Source of the DNA: Paenibacillus spongiae | GTDB lineage: Bacteria; Bacillota; Bacilli; Paenibacillales; Paenibacillaceae | Direction: 5' to 3' | DNA length: 64,000 nucleotides | NCBI RefSeq assembly: GCF_024734895.1 | Contig: NZ_CP091430.1 | Span: 3,180,501-3,244,500 of the forward strand | Shown: in pieces, positions 16,555 through 25,278 of the stretch | Layout of the letters: each line of letters opens with the position of its first letter | How positions within the stretch are numbered: position 1 is the stretch's first letter | Made by a program: the position numbers and the translations under genes | Notes under the pieces: model-generated | The model's input: the letters and a program-made list of their open reading frames with translations, nothing else | Databases searched by the model: none | What the model was told of the DNA's origin: nothing

Positions 16555-17031
16555 TTCCGACGGTGTTTGATGGTTGAGTTTCTTCATTTATCACACTTCG
16601 CTTTATCAGAAAAACTTGGGCACCGCTTGCTCACTGCTCCGTTATGCACGAATCAATGATGGGCGTGTGTGTTTCAGAAATGCTCTGCAGCACAACCCCT
16701 CGCTTCCTAGGCTAAGTGATTAACCGCCAACCGAGCTCCGATAATAATCGAAACTAGCGGTTGAAGTTCATAAATTCCTCATGCAGCCCTTGCGCCAAAT
16801 AGCCCAACGGAACCACACCTCTCTTCACACCGTCGATATCTATTTTGCACGGAATTGCTCTGAACATGCGCCCTTGAAGCAGGAAAAAAGTGGATGGCGG
16901 TTGAATTACGCTAAGTGAAGTCAGAATTCGCGTACGAGGGCAAAATGTGATCAAGCTCCGTCGTACCGTGCCGTACCGCGAGCGGATATAAGTTGAGCGA
17001 GGGGCGAAAATTAGCGGAGGGGGCAATTGCT

Positions 17032-17967
17032 ATGCGGTTAAAGGAGCTTGCGGATTTATTGACGATCGCGGAATTACAAGGCGAAATGGATATCGGCATA
17101 ACGGGCATTCGTATGAATTCTCAGCATGTACGGCAAGGCGATTTGTTCATATGCATTCCCGGTATTCCAGGATTTCAGGAGGACCGTCACCAATACGCGG
17201 CGGATGCAGTGAGAAGAGGGGCAGTCGCCTTGGTTGTCGAGCAGGAGGTCGGATTGGATATGCCAACCATTCGGGTGCCGGACGCCCGTTATGCCATGGC
17301 GCTCTTCGCCGCGCATTTGAACGGTTATCCGAGTCATGGTCTTCAGCTGATCGGAGTAACGGGAACGAACGGGAAGACGACAACGTGTCACATGATTGAA
17401 TCCATCTTCATTCATGCGGGCCACCCTACGGGATTAATGGGTAATCTCGGAACGAGGATCGGCACGACCCTTATGGAGACCGAAATCAATACCCAGGAGC
17501 CGCCGGAACTGCAAGCGAACTTGAAACGAATGACTGATGCCCGGGTGAAATATTGCTTCATGGAGGTAAGTTCGCAGGGCTTACATATGGGACGCGTATT
17601 GGGCTGTGAATTCAGAACCGCCGTATTCACGAATTTAACGCAGGATCATCTTGACTATCATGGTTCGATGGACAATTATATGGCGGCTAAAGGATTGCTC
17701 TTCGCAAGACTTGCGCAATCCTTCGTGCCGGATCCGGCCAAGCGCAAATACGCCGTTCTTAATGCGGATGAAGAAGCTTCGGCCGTATTTAGGAAGCTTA
17801 CAGCCGCTCAGGTGCTGACGTACGGCATACGAAATCAGGCCGACGTGATGGCGAAGAACATCCGATTAACTTCGCAAGGCACTTCCTTTGACTTGGTATC
17901 CTACGCCGGAACGGTAACGATCCAATTAAGGCTGGTCGGGACCTTCAATGTGTATAATGCGCTGGGT
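17032..17967 (+). pseudogene. murE: murE-like Mur ligase, N-terminal part, interrupted by an insertion
   Basis: UDP-MurNAc-dipeptide ligase family (MurE). The first 310 residues are intact: the N-terminal UDP-binding domain, the ATP loop GVTGTNGKTTTCHM, EVSSQGLHMGR and NLTQDHLDYHGSMDNYMAAKGLLF with the expected carbamylated Lys. ATG 17032 follows GGAGGGGG. After FNVYNAL (about base 17967) the frame loses all similarity. The C-terminal domain reappears 5.3 kb downstream at 23255, and the 65-70 residues between are missing. In place of the usual TTPE motif it reads TQEPPE, so even the parent gene was a divergent paralogue. A functional murE must lie elsewhere. Confidence 0.9.
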
Positions 17968-18003
17968 TTTATACTTCTCGGCTACCGGGTACCCACGATT
18001 GCA

Positions 18004-18056
18004 AAGCAAAAACACCCAATGGAACCGCATGCCTTTCACGGTTCGCTTAGGTGTTT
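18004..18056 (-). terminator. Minus-strand terminator at the left end of the insert in murE
   Basis: On the minus strand AAACACC pairs with GGGTGTTT with an inner AACCG/CGGTT stem, followed by TTTTTGCTTTG. It lies about 180 bp beyond the broken sigma-like frame. Confidence 0.75.
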
Positions 18057-18237
18057 AGTGGGTGGTCTACTGAGGGATCCAAATCTTCATCATCAAAAAA
18101 GCATCTTAATTGAGGTCCAGTCAATAAGACGCAATTTGATGGTTCATAGCAAGGTCCCTACGACGTATATCCTCATTGTCTCGCTTGCTTCAGTCTTCAC
18201 TCTCATGGACGACTCCATAAGCATTACTGCAGGGTAT

Positions 18238-18474
18238 TCAGTCGATCATACTACAGAATGTTTTGAAATCAGGAACGGAATTTAAATCATAATTACGAAC
18301 AGCGCGGACAATTTTTTCTGTAGTAACTTGTTCATAATCCTTTGCTTCGGAATAGGAAGGGACCTGGAGGTTTTACGAATTGAGGGGTAAAAATTGTTCA
18401 ATTATTTTCCTCATCGCATCCCGGTCTCCATATTGTGCATGTTGAACGAGAAAATACAACTCATTTTCAGTCAT
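18238..18474 (-). pseudogene. Short sigma-factor-like/HTH conjugative-transposon-like protein with an internal stop
   Basis: On the minus strand ATG 18474, behind AAGGTGGG, opens MTENELYFLVQHAQYGD, then RDAMRKIIEQFLPL, which looks like region 1-2 of small sigma-70-like or HTH-type proteins of Firmicutes. The frame stops at TAA 18375-18373. The same frame then resumes with EAKDYEQVTTEKIVRAVRNYDLNSV and PDFKTFCSMID before TGA at 18238. Read through, it makes about 79 residues, the size of such proteins. The family call rests on a few motifs and needs a profile search. A terminator follows at 18004-18056. Confidence 0.55.
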
Positions 18475-18744
18475 TTCTAATTCCCACCTTTGATTGTCAT
18501 TGTTTCTTTCAATTCATAAAGCATGCTTGTTAGCGAGCGACGAATCACCGTTCAAGCCAGACACACATGTCGTGGAGAAGTTAGTCGGGCATATGATGAC
18601 GCTGCCGTTCTATTGGTAAGATGGGGCAAACATTAATCGTCGGTTGCCAAGGTGCCGATTTCGATCAGCCGACAGGTTTTGCCGGCAAATGACCCCCATT
18701 CAGGACTCTCACCCTAAAGATGATGCCCATACTGGGCGTACTAT
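18475..18744. other. Gene-free stretch inside the murE insert
   Basis: No supported gene. A 38-codon plus-strand frame from ATG 18525 lacks a ribosome site and family resemblance. The sequence has no obvious terminal inverted repeats or transposase. Confidence 0.4.
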
Positions 18745-18779
18745 AACAAAAAACGCAGGCTAAAAAACCTGCGTTTTTT
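18745..18779 (-). terminator. Terminator of the tandem unknown-protein genes
   Basis: AAACGCAGG pairs with CCTGCGTTT around CTAAAAAA; on the minus strand a run TTTTTTGTT follows. It stands 40 bp beyond the stop of the 473-residue gene and would work in both directions. Confidence 0.88.
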
Positions 18780-18818
18780 CTATTCTAACCAACTATAATT
18801 CCCTGTACCGCTGGTTCT

Positions 18819-20240
18819 TTACCACATATTTGGGTCGGGATCCGGCGACTTCGGTACTCGCTGGCAAACAAAAGCCACTACAACGACTCCATTGAAATTG
18901 AACGTCTCTATGACCGTCTCCGGTGCCGTGTCCGGCGGGTTAATTGGGAAAACCGCTAGCAATGGAAGTCCCAAGATCGGATTACTAACCGTCATAGCCT
19001 CCATGGCAGGTTTGAAGTCGCGAATTCGGACCGGTTGCATCATGGTTTCAACAGCCCATGGCCTATGATTTTCAATCCGAAAGAAATGAACGGGTTCCCT
19101 TGTCAAGTTCAGCTTTTGGACGGGGACGATATTTAGAATCGGTAGGATATTGGCTTTCGCAGCACTGGCCTTTTTCTTCGTCACCGTGATGTTCCTCACT
19201 ACAAGAAGACCGGTAATATATGCCGGTATCCGTCCCTGGCGAGGTATTCCGCCATCGGAAATAACGCTCTCATCGGGCATTTTCCAAAGCCGGCTTTGGA
19301 AAAATTCAGGCCTGAACCAGGAGCGTTTCACACCGACGTATTTGTATTCCAAAGACATCGATTCGATATCCTCGTTGCTTTGGTCGGAGCTGAAAATCCC
19401 CTTTAATTCAATAGGGGCTTGTTGTATTAGGCTATCGATCTCATCCTTTATCAAAGGCACCTGAATCCACGGCTGGTTCAGGTCGAAAGCATCACGGGGG
19501 TTAAAGAACGTTGCGCAGAATGGGATTCCTCGAGCCTCCGCATCCGGAACTTCAGAGAGGTCGATATCATTGAGGTAGTCTTGTCTGTATAAGACCGGAT
19601 ACTTTTTGACCTCCAAAATGTTCCGCATCATTTGATTAGACTCGACTTCGTTTTTTAACCCCAAGTTAATCCAATTCTGCATCGCTTGATCCTTGATATT
19701 ACGCAACTGCTGCTCGCGGCCGGATTCCCAAAAGTTCTTAAGCCTTTTCCCTTCGTCTCCGGTGGCGTTTTCAACGGTTAATTTCTCGGCTAGATACGCT
19801 TCGTTGGCTTCCTCGTAAGCGATCTTATATGTGGTGTACACCTTTACCTTATCCGAAGGTACAGTTGTTTTCGTACCGTCGGGCTTAATTTGTTCATCGG
19901 TAAGGAAGTCTATAGCCTCCGCCAACTGCTTCACCTCTTCAGGCGACAACGTACTGTTAGCGAATTCAGCGTTGATCAAAATATCTTTCATTTCATTCCA
20001 CAAGAATGATCCTGAGGGTGAAAAATGAGGCTCTCTATCCGAAGGGATGTAATTTATCATCCGAGCGAAATCAGCCATATAATGCAGCCGTTCCAGTGCA
20101 GACAGATCGCTCTGCTCCTTCATGAAGTCCAACGAGCGATAGGAATATGTAAGTCCCATTGGAAAGCTTAAAAACTGATCTTCTCTGTCGTAGATCTTCT
20201 TCAGCTTAACAGCCAAAGCGAGAGAGATTTTCTCTTCCAT
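18819..20240 (-). CDS. Uncharacterised 473-residue protein, paralogue of its upstream neighbour
   Basis: I do not recognise the family. It has no signal peptide or membrane segment that I can see. The first 220 residues look helical and charged (LHYMADFARMINYIPSD, SPEEVKQLAEAIDF). The second half looks beta-rich, with WFRPEFFQSRLWKMP, VISDGG, IPAYITGLLVVRNITVT and a final PKSPDPDPNMW. These blocks match in order the 493-residue protein encoded 60 bp upstream (RPWFEPGFFNMRAW, KISDG, LVAYPVTALFVRNVKF, PKSPNPNP), so the two arose by duplication. ATG behind GGGAGGT. Likely co-transcribed with the upstream gene and closed by the terminator at 18745. The helical-then-beta layout would suit a pore-forming or secreted toxin-like protein, but that is a guess. 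Confidence 0.85.
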   Translation of the reverse strand: MEEKISLALAVKLKKIYDREDQFLSFPMGLTYSYRSLDFMKEQSDLSALERLHYMADFARMINYIPSDREPHFSPSGSFLWNEMKDILINAEFANSTLSPEEVKQLAEAIDFLTDEQIKPDGTKTTVPSDKVKVYTTYKIAYEEANEAYLAEKLTVENATGDEGKRLKNFWESGREQQLRNIKDQAMQNWINLGLKNEVESNQMMRNILEVKKYPVLYRQDYLNDIDLSEVPDAEARGIPFCATFFNPRDAFDLNQPWIQVPLIKDEIDSLIQQAPIELKGIFSSDQSNEDIESMSLEYKYVGVKRSWFRPEFFQSRLWKMPDESVISDGGIPRQGRIPAYITGLLVVRNITVTKKKASAAKANILPILNIVPVQKLNLTREPVHFFRIENHRPWAVETMMQPVRIRDFKPAMEAMTVSNPILGLPLLAVFPINPPDTAPETVIETFNFNGVVVVAFVCQRVPKSPDPDPNMW

Positions 20241-20299
20241 AACGGACCTCCCGGTAGAAGAATTTTTTCACCCGGTACCTAACGATTCCGACTTCTCAG

Positions 20300-21781
20300 T
20301 TACTGGGAGCCACCGACGAACTCTTCCGGCTTGATTTCCGGGTTCGGATTTGGAGATTTCGGAATAATATTGTTTATAAACCCAATCAGTTGGATGCCAT
20401 CAATAACGATGGTTCCGCCTTCCAAGTGAGCCTTGTGATCGCGGCTTTCATGGCCCCAAGAATAGGAGCCTCCTGCGCTGAATGGTCCCCAGCCAACCCG
20501 CCCACCGGCCTGAATTTGCGAATTCATGTATTGCATCTGAGAGTCAGCTTCAGCAAAAGTAAATTTTACGTTACGTACGAATAACGCAGTCACTGGGTAA
20601 GCGACGAGCCGCCCAACCGGCTTTTCCGCCCCGTCTGAAATTTTCTTGTCGAAATTGAGGTCCCAAAGCTTATCAAGAGTCCAAGCCCTCATATTGAAAA
20701 AACCAGGTTCGAACCATGGACGACTGATTGGGATTTGGACGAACTCAAATTCCGCACTAAAATTCGTGGATTTTTGATTCTCCGAAGCCTCAATCCTAGA
20801 GCCGCTGGCCTGCGCACCAATAGAAAACAAGCCGAACGAAGCGGAGGCGCCACCGCCCCACTGATTGGTTTTCTTGTCATTAAAGGTTTCAAAATCCCCT
20901 TCATAATAAGTAAAGCGCGTCCATCCCGGACTCGTTGCGAAATTCCCTGGGAGCAGGGTTGTGTATAAAAAATCACTACCACCGTCTACTGGACTTGTTA
21001 GGAGACCGTTTTTGAATTTATTGATCAAATCCTCCTTGTACAATACCATACTCTTTGAAGTCACTTGTTCGATGTAGCTAGTGATATCCTCGTAATCATT
21101 CTTAAAACCTTCAGAAACCCAAGCCAGGTAGGCCGCTTCCATTTTTTTTCTTTTCGCCTTTGACTTGTTTGCAAACTCGCTGACTCTTCGGATGGCCTCA
21201 GGATCACTCCCACGAGAGCTTTGGGCGTTGAGCAAAAGATCCATGTATTCGTCTACTTCATCAATGTACTTAGCCATAAGCGTATTATAGGCAACTGTCA
21301 AGGGTCCGGGTTCGGTGACGGTCTTCTTATGTCCGGCAGGGGTGTCCACTTCCTTGGTTACAGTAAGTTGATTACGGAATCGCTGCAGCTTTTCCTTCTC
21401 CTCATCACTCAACTCTTTGCTAACAACGCGACTATACTTTAGAACATCCCCGTAAACCGAACTGATACTGTCTTGGGTCGAAGTGAAGATGGTCTGCTGC
21501 ATGGAGGCGTTGAAGAAGTCGTTGTTAACGTCCGGAACGAAATCCAGCAGTCGGGAGAGGACAAAGGCTTGGTGGTAGCGTTCTTTCGTTTTGTCTGCAT
21601 CTTCAGCGATCAAACCTTGAGCACAGTAGTCGAAATCGTTCGGAAGAAACGGAATTCCCGGAAGCAACCAAGTAACAAATTTATTTCTAGGTATCTTGAT
21701 GTTCTCGTCTTCACCGGTCACGGTAGCGTAAAGCTTAGCAATCAAATTTCGCATGAGATCTGCAGAATTGTCTTTTGGCAT
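20300..21781 (-). CDS. Uncharacterised 493-residue protein, paralogue of its downstream neighbour
   Basis: Function not recognised. Residues 1-270 appear helical (YHQAFVLSRLLDFVPDVN, SDEEKEKLQRFRNQL, KKMEAAYLAWVSEGF). Residues 280-480 are rich in Gly, Ser and aromatic residues (ASFGLFSIGAQASGS, RVGWGPFSAGGSYSWG) and include RPWFEPGFFNMRAW, KISDG and AYPVTALFVRNVKF. There is no signal peptide. ATG 21781 follows AAGGAGGA by 6 bp. The order on the minus strand is decayed papain-like peptidase, this gene, its paralogue, terminator, all inside the interrupted murE. AT-rich compared with the surrounding murE sequence, consistent with foreign origin. Confidence 0.87.
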   Translation of the reverse strand: MPKDNSADLMRNLIAKLYATVTGEDENIKIPRNKFVTWLLPGIPFLPNDFDYCAQGLIAEDADKTKERYHQAFVLSRLLDFVPDVNNDFFNASMQQTIFTSTQDSISSVYGDVLKYSRVVSKELSDEEKEKLQRFRNQLTVTKEVDTPAGHKKTVTEPGPLTVAYNTLMAKYIDEVDEYMDLLLNAQSSRGSDPEAIRRVSEFANKSKAKRKKMEAAYLAWVSEGFKNDYEDITSYIEQVTSKSMVLYKEDLINKFKNGLLTSPVDGGSDFLYTTLLPGNFATSPGWTRFTYYEGDFETFNDKKTNQWGGGASASFGLFSIGAQASGSRIEASENQKSTNFSAEFEFVQIPISRPWFEPGFFNMRAWTLDKLWDLNFDKKISDGAEKPVGRLVAYPVTALFVRNVKFTFAEADSQMQYMNSQIQAGGRVGWGPFSAGGSYSWGHESRDHKAHLEGGTIVIDGIQLIGFINNIIPKSPNPNPEIKPEEFVGGSQ

Positions 21782-21897
21782 ACTTAGTCCTCCTTGGTTG
21801 AATACACTCAGCTAATTTTCTAATGTTTTTATTGGATGATAGTATGTTGCTATGAGAAAGCATATTTTATTCTTATTTAAGTCGCTTTCAACCTCCC

Positions 21898-22411
21898 TTA
21901 TGTCAAGCAGGTGATCGTACAGGAAAATGAACCATCTGAATCCGTTCTGAAACGATAAGCGGAAAACGTTCTGAACGTTTCTTCGAATCAATGCCCTCCA
22001 GCAGGATCAATTATGCGAAGCAAGGTTCCATCCGGTGTGCCGTCTCCTGAAATTCCCGAAATGATCCGGGCATGGATCGAAAAATTGGCTGTCGGGTCTT
22101 CATCTGTTGTTGCCCATAACGGATCGTAAAGTTTTAACAAATACTCGATACCATCGACGGAATAATTCATAGGGGCTTCACCTAATAACCCGGCTGCTGA
22201 AAGGCAGGTCGTTTTTTTTCGATGCACTTAATCCTTCATTATTTAAAAAAATCCTTCGATAAATCTCGCCGACTGTGTTCATTGCATCCTCGATCGTATG
22301 GCTCGTTTGATCTCTCCAGCTGATCAACATCGTCGTTACTGTAGCCCAACACGTCAAGGATGAAGGTTAAGTGATCTCTGGTATAATACCTAGTACCTCA
22401 TAATCAAACAT
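21898..22411 (-). pseudogene. Decayed papain-like cysteine peptidase (C39-like)
   Basis: Read on the minus strand from ATG 22411 (AAAGGAG upstream), the frame gives MFDYEVLGIIPEIT, a TAA, then PSSLTCWATVTTMLISWRD and TIEDAMNTVGEIYRRI, the catalytic Cys-Trp region of papain-like cysteine proteases. An eight-A run near 22210-22217 shifts the frame by one. The next frame continues LSAAGLLGEAPMNYSVDG and FSIHARIISGISGDGTPDGT, then LLRIIDPAGGH, the catalytic-His region, before a TGA; FEETFRTF follows in frame after that TGA. Three lesions in one gene mean it is inactive. It lies 117 bp before the two unknown paralogues and was probably the first gene of that operon. The exact 3' end is uncertain. 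Confidence 0.75.
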
Positions 22412-22561
22412 TTCATTCGCTCCTTTTTAAATGAATACATAATTTTCGCCCCGATATTTACTTTTAATAATATTTTATGCATTTTAATGATAATTGCATG
22501 ATTTTAAAATAAATGTAAATAATTTACTGAAAAAGTGTTTTTAAAGGAGTGTAAATAACCG

Positions 22562-23188
22562 ATGCAAACTCGCTCAGACGAGAATGTGAAAGGGATTGAC
22601 GTATCACATTGGGAAGGAGATATTGATTGGAGCAAAGTGAGGTCGGAAGAAGTTCAATTCGCCTATATAAAAGCGTCCGAAAATACAACAAGCATAGATC
22701 CCAATTTTTCCAAGAACATTGAAGAAGCTAAAAAAGCCGGTTTATTGGTCGGAGCGTATCATTTTGCCAGACCCGAAAAGTACAGTGCTGAAGATGAAGC
22801 AAAGCATTTCGTCAAGTTATTAAAAAGTAATCCAACCGATTTGATGCCTGTATTAGACCTAGAGTCGCCTAAAGATCCAAACAAGATTAGCGTTTCTGAT
22901 CTTGTTCAATGGGTCCGTACGTTTGTAGATTATGTAAAAAAAGAAACTGGCCGGCAGGTAATGCTTTACACCGGCAATTGGTTCATCGATCTTTATCAGC
23001 AGTTTCAATACGATTTATCCGATCTTCCAATTTGGATTGCTAACTATGGCAATATTTCGGCACCGCCTGACGGCGGGGGGTGGACGCAATGGACGGTTTG
23101 GCAATATACCGAAAACGGTAAAGTGGACGGAATCGATGATAACGTCGACCTAAACGCAGCGGTTTCATTAGTTGCACTTAAAGGTTAA
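22562..23188 (+). CDS. GH25 lysozyme-like muramidase
   Basis: Glycoside hydrolase family 25 domain that hydrolyses the MurNAc-GlcNAc backbone of peptidoglycan. The 208 residues make up a single domain: [13 protein letters not shown] (catalytic Asp region), [49 protein letters not shown], and [22 protein letters not shown] at the end. No signal peptide is visible, as in phage endolysins or cytoplasmic lysozymes released by other means. AAAGGAG lies 15 bp before the ATG, a slightly long spacing. It is the only plus-strand gene of the murE insert and is followed within 70 bp by the murE 3' fragment. Confidence 0.9.
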   Translation: MQTRSDENVKGIDVSHWEGDIDWSKVRSEEVQFAYIKASENTTSIDPNFSKNIEEAKKAGLLVGAYHFARPEKYSAEDEAKHFVKLLKSNPTDLMPVLDLESPKDPNKISVSDLVQWVRTFVDYVKKETGRQVMLYTGNWFIDLYQQFQYDLSDLPIWIANYGNISAPPDGGGWTQWTVWQYTENGKVDGIDDNVDLNAAVSLVALKG

Positions 23189-23254
23189 ACCTACTGGATG
23201 TTACATTCGGTACAGCTCACATAGAGAGATCACCGACCCGGCAGCAGGTGAATA

Positions 23255-23654
23255 TGCAGAAGATCACTACCGTATTCGGCTGCGGCGGAGACCGGGACCG
23301 TACGAAACGGCCTGTGATGGGGAAGATCGCAGCTCATTACAGCGATTATGTTATTGTCACGTCCGATAATCCGCGCTCTGAGGAATCGGGTCAAATCTTG
23401 GCTGACATCGAGGAAGGGCTGCGCGAAGCCGGTTATCCAGCGGATCGATATGAGCTCATCGAAGACCGGAAGCAGGCCGTATGGAGAGCAATACAAGCCG
23501 CCGAACCCTCCGATGTCGTTCTTCTTGCAGGCAAAGGTCACGAGACGTATCAGGTTCTGGAGGACACCACCGTTCATTTTGACGACCGAAAGAAGAGGCA
23601 CGGGAAGCGATTCGCGGGTCGGCGCGCGGATGGGGGAAGGAAGCTAGAATATAA
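23255..23654 (+). pseudogene. murE: murE-like Mur ligase, C-terminal part, frameshifted
   Basis: Starts at [19 protein letters not shown] and continues with [14 protein letters not shown] and [13 protein letters not shown], the C-terminal domain of MurE with its DNPR-type specificity loop for diaminopimelate. It is the missing end of the gene broken at 17967. After HFDDR the frame is lost; shifting frame at about base 23590 restores [19 protein letters not shown] and a stop at 23652-23654. So besides the insertion there is a second lesion (two extra or one missing base). The sequence just before QKITT shows no Mur similarity, which marks the right junction at about 23255. Confidence 0.88.
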
Positions 23655-24171
23655 CGACTAACGTGGATACGTTACGGACATGAGATCCGCTGGTATAGTA
23701 TATTCTTGCGGACATAGGATCAGATCCGCTATTCGGCTGATTATAAGCTGATTCCCACGATTTCATTGCCAATAACGCATCGTATGACCGTAAGATGTCA
23801 AGTATGAGTTTTTTTAAGGATTAAGCGTATCTTGTGTCCGTTAGCAAAAGCAAACCAATTCGATCAGCATGCAGCGCAGCATCGTGCGCTGGGAGCCGCG
23901 TGCAAATGATTTTGAGTTTTAGTTACCGCTGAATGTATCCAGTGAAAAAAGACGGACCACAGGTTCGTCTTTTTTCATTCATGCGATTGAACAGCTGCAT
24001 GGAATAGAGCTGCGATGACGATTATGGACACGTGAGTAAACTTAATCATAGCAGATACATAGGCACATATTGATTAACTTTATGATAAGATTCACCGGCA
24101 GACTGCATAAACGAATCCGGGAAGGGGATTATACCAGATAATGTATAACCCTGTATCCTGGAGGTATGTCA
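23655..24171. other. Intergenic region with GGACAT motifs and a bidirectional terminator
   Basis: Two copies of the GGACAT-NN-GATCC motif (near 23677 and 23711) recall those at 11.2 kb. A strong hairpin lies at 23944-23977. Nothing coding is supported. Confidence 0.5.
23944..23977. terminator. Bidirectional terminator
   Basis: GAAAAAAGACGGACC pairs with GGTTCGTCTTTTTTC around ACA, with T-runs on both strands. Confidence 0.85.
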
Positions 24172-25278
24172 GTGGAGGTATCCTTCTCTAGACTGCAACT
24201 AATTTTTTTGTTGCTGCTATCGCTTGGAATATCGAATCATGTTCTAATCATTCCCCATCTTATCCAAGCCGCGGGACGGGATGCCTGGATCAGTATCATC
24301 GTCGCTTACCTGGTCTTGATTGGCTGGAGTGTGATCTTATATGTGATCTTAAGATCGATGCGGACCTCACCGCTCGACAGTTGGCTAATCGAGAGAATCG
24401 GAAAGTTCGGAAGCCGGATCGTGACCGGTGGGCTGGCTTTCTATTTGCTCATCGCAGGGACGCTGATTATTTTCGACACCGTCAAAAATATTAACATTTA
24501 TTTTCTGCCGCATACGCCCAATCTCGTTATAACACTCACCTTCATCCTGCTGTCTTATAATGCAGCCCGTTCGGGTCTGAAAACGTTGATTTACTTATCT
24601 GCCGCATTGCTGCCGCTCGTATGGATATTGGGATTCGGCGTATCGTCCATGACGATGAGCAGCAAGGACTATGGCATGCTGTATCCCGTCTTTACGGAAG
24701 GCATTCTCCCCGATATTAGAGGCGGGGCGATTGTGTTCGGCGGGAGTATGGATTTGCTGATCATTCTGCTCTTGCAGTATAAGTTGAAGAAGCCGTTGAA
24801 TTACGGCACCTTGTTCGTACTGCTAACCATCTTGATAGGTTTGATTATGGGGCCGACGATTGGAGCCACTGCAGCATTCGGCCCTTTCCAGGCCGGAAAT
24901 ATGCGCTTTCCCGCCTTCGAGCAGTGGAGGCTGGTCATGCTCGGCAGGCAAATTTCCCATGTCGACTTTCTGGCCGTATTTCAGTTGATGTCCGGGAGTG
25001 TGCTAAGGACGGCGCTTATTATACATTTAGTGTCCGAGACTCTCGGCGGCAGATCCATCAAACCAATATTCCGACAATCGTTAATGCTCAGCGTGACGGC
25101 TATCATGTCCTTGCCGACGCTTATGGAGTTGAGCGACATCCTGGTGCAGAAGTTAATTCATAATTACTTTTACACGTACTCGCTCTGGTTTGGAATCATC
25201 ATAACGGGTATACTCCTGGCAGCAGTCTGCCTGCCGAAGAAGAAGAAGGGAGGGAAGGCGAATGAATCGGTCACCTGA
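24172..25278 (+). CDS. GerB-type spore germination permease
   Basis: B subunit of a germinant receptor in the spore inner membrane, APC-superfamily fold with about ten membrane helices. Family motifs: ISNHVLIIPHLIQAAGRDAWISI near the start, FGPFQAGNMRFPAFEQWRL and HVDFLAVFQLMSGSVLRTALI. Length is 368 residues. GTG 24172 is preferred because CTGGAGGT stands 6 bp before it; the ATG at 24166 abuts that site. It heads a B-A-C operon and overlaps the A gene by 17 bp. The germinant recognised cannot be read from sequence. Confidence 0.92.
   Translation: MEVSFSRLQLIFLLLLSLGISNHVLIIPHLIQAAGRDAWISIIVAYLVLIGWSVILYVILRSMRTSPLDSWLIERIGKFGSRIVTGGLAFYLLIAGTLIIFDTVKNINIYFLPHTPNLVITLTFILLSYNAARSGLKTLIYLSAALLPLVWILGFGVSSMTMSSKDYGMLYPVFTEGILPDIRGGAIVFGGSMDLLIILLLQYKLKKPLNYGTLFVLLTILIGLIMGPTIGATAAFGPFQAGNMRFPAFEQWRLVMLGRQISHVDFLAVFQLMSGSVLRTALIIHLVSETLGGRSIKPIFRQSLMLSVTAIMSLPTLMELSDILVQKLIHNYFYTYSLWFGIIITGILLAAVCLPKKKKGGKANESVT

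Larger units (their letters stand above)
16402..17031. other. 630-bp region with two terminators and a weak minus-strand reading frame
   Basis: After the spoVA terminator (16458-16491) comes a second terminator facing the other way (16523-16554). The only minus-strand frame that could use it is at 16754-17026. Its C-terminal part (DIDGVKRGVVPLGYLAQGLHEEFM) looks protein-like, but it has no recognisable family and no start signal. It may be the 3' end of a deleted gene. The rest holds nothing I can identify. Confidence 0.45.

Noticed and set aside
16754-17026. Minus-strand frame of 90 codons in front of the murE start
   Set aside because: The C-terminal 40 residues look protein-like, but the rest does not, there is no start signal and no family could be named; recorded only as a possible gene end.
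17985-18285. Continuation of the murE frame after residue 312
   Set aside because: The extra 100 or so residues show no Mur ligase similarity and cross a minus-strand terminator hairpin; they are chance read-through into the insert.
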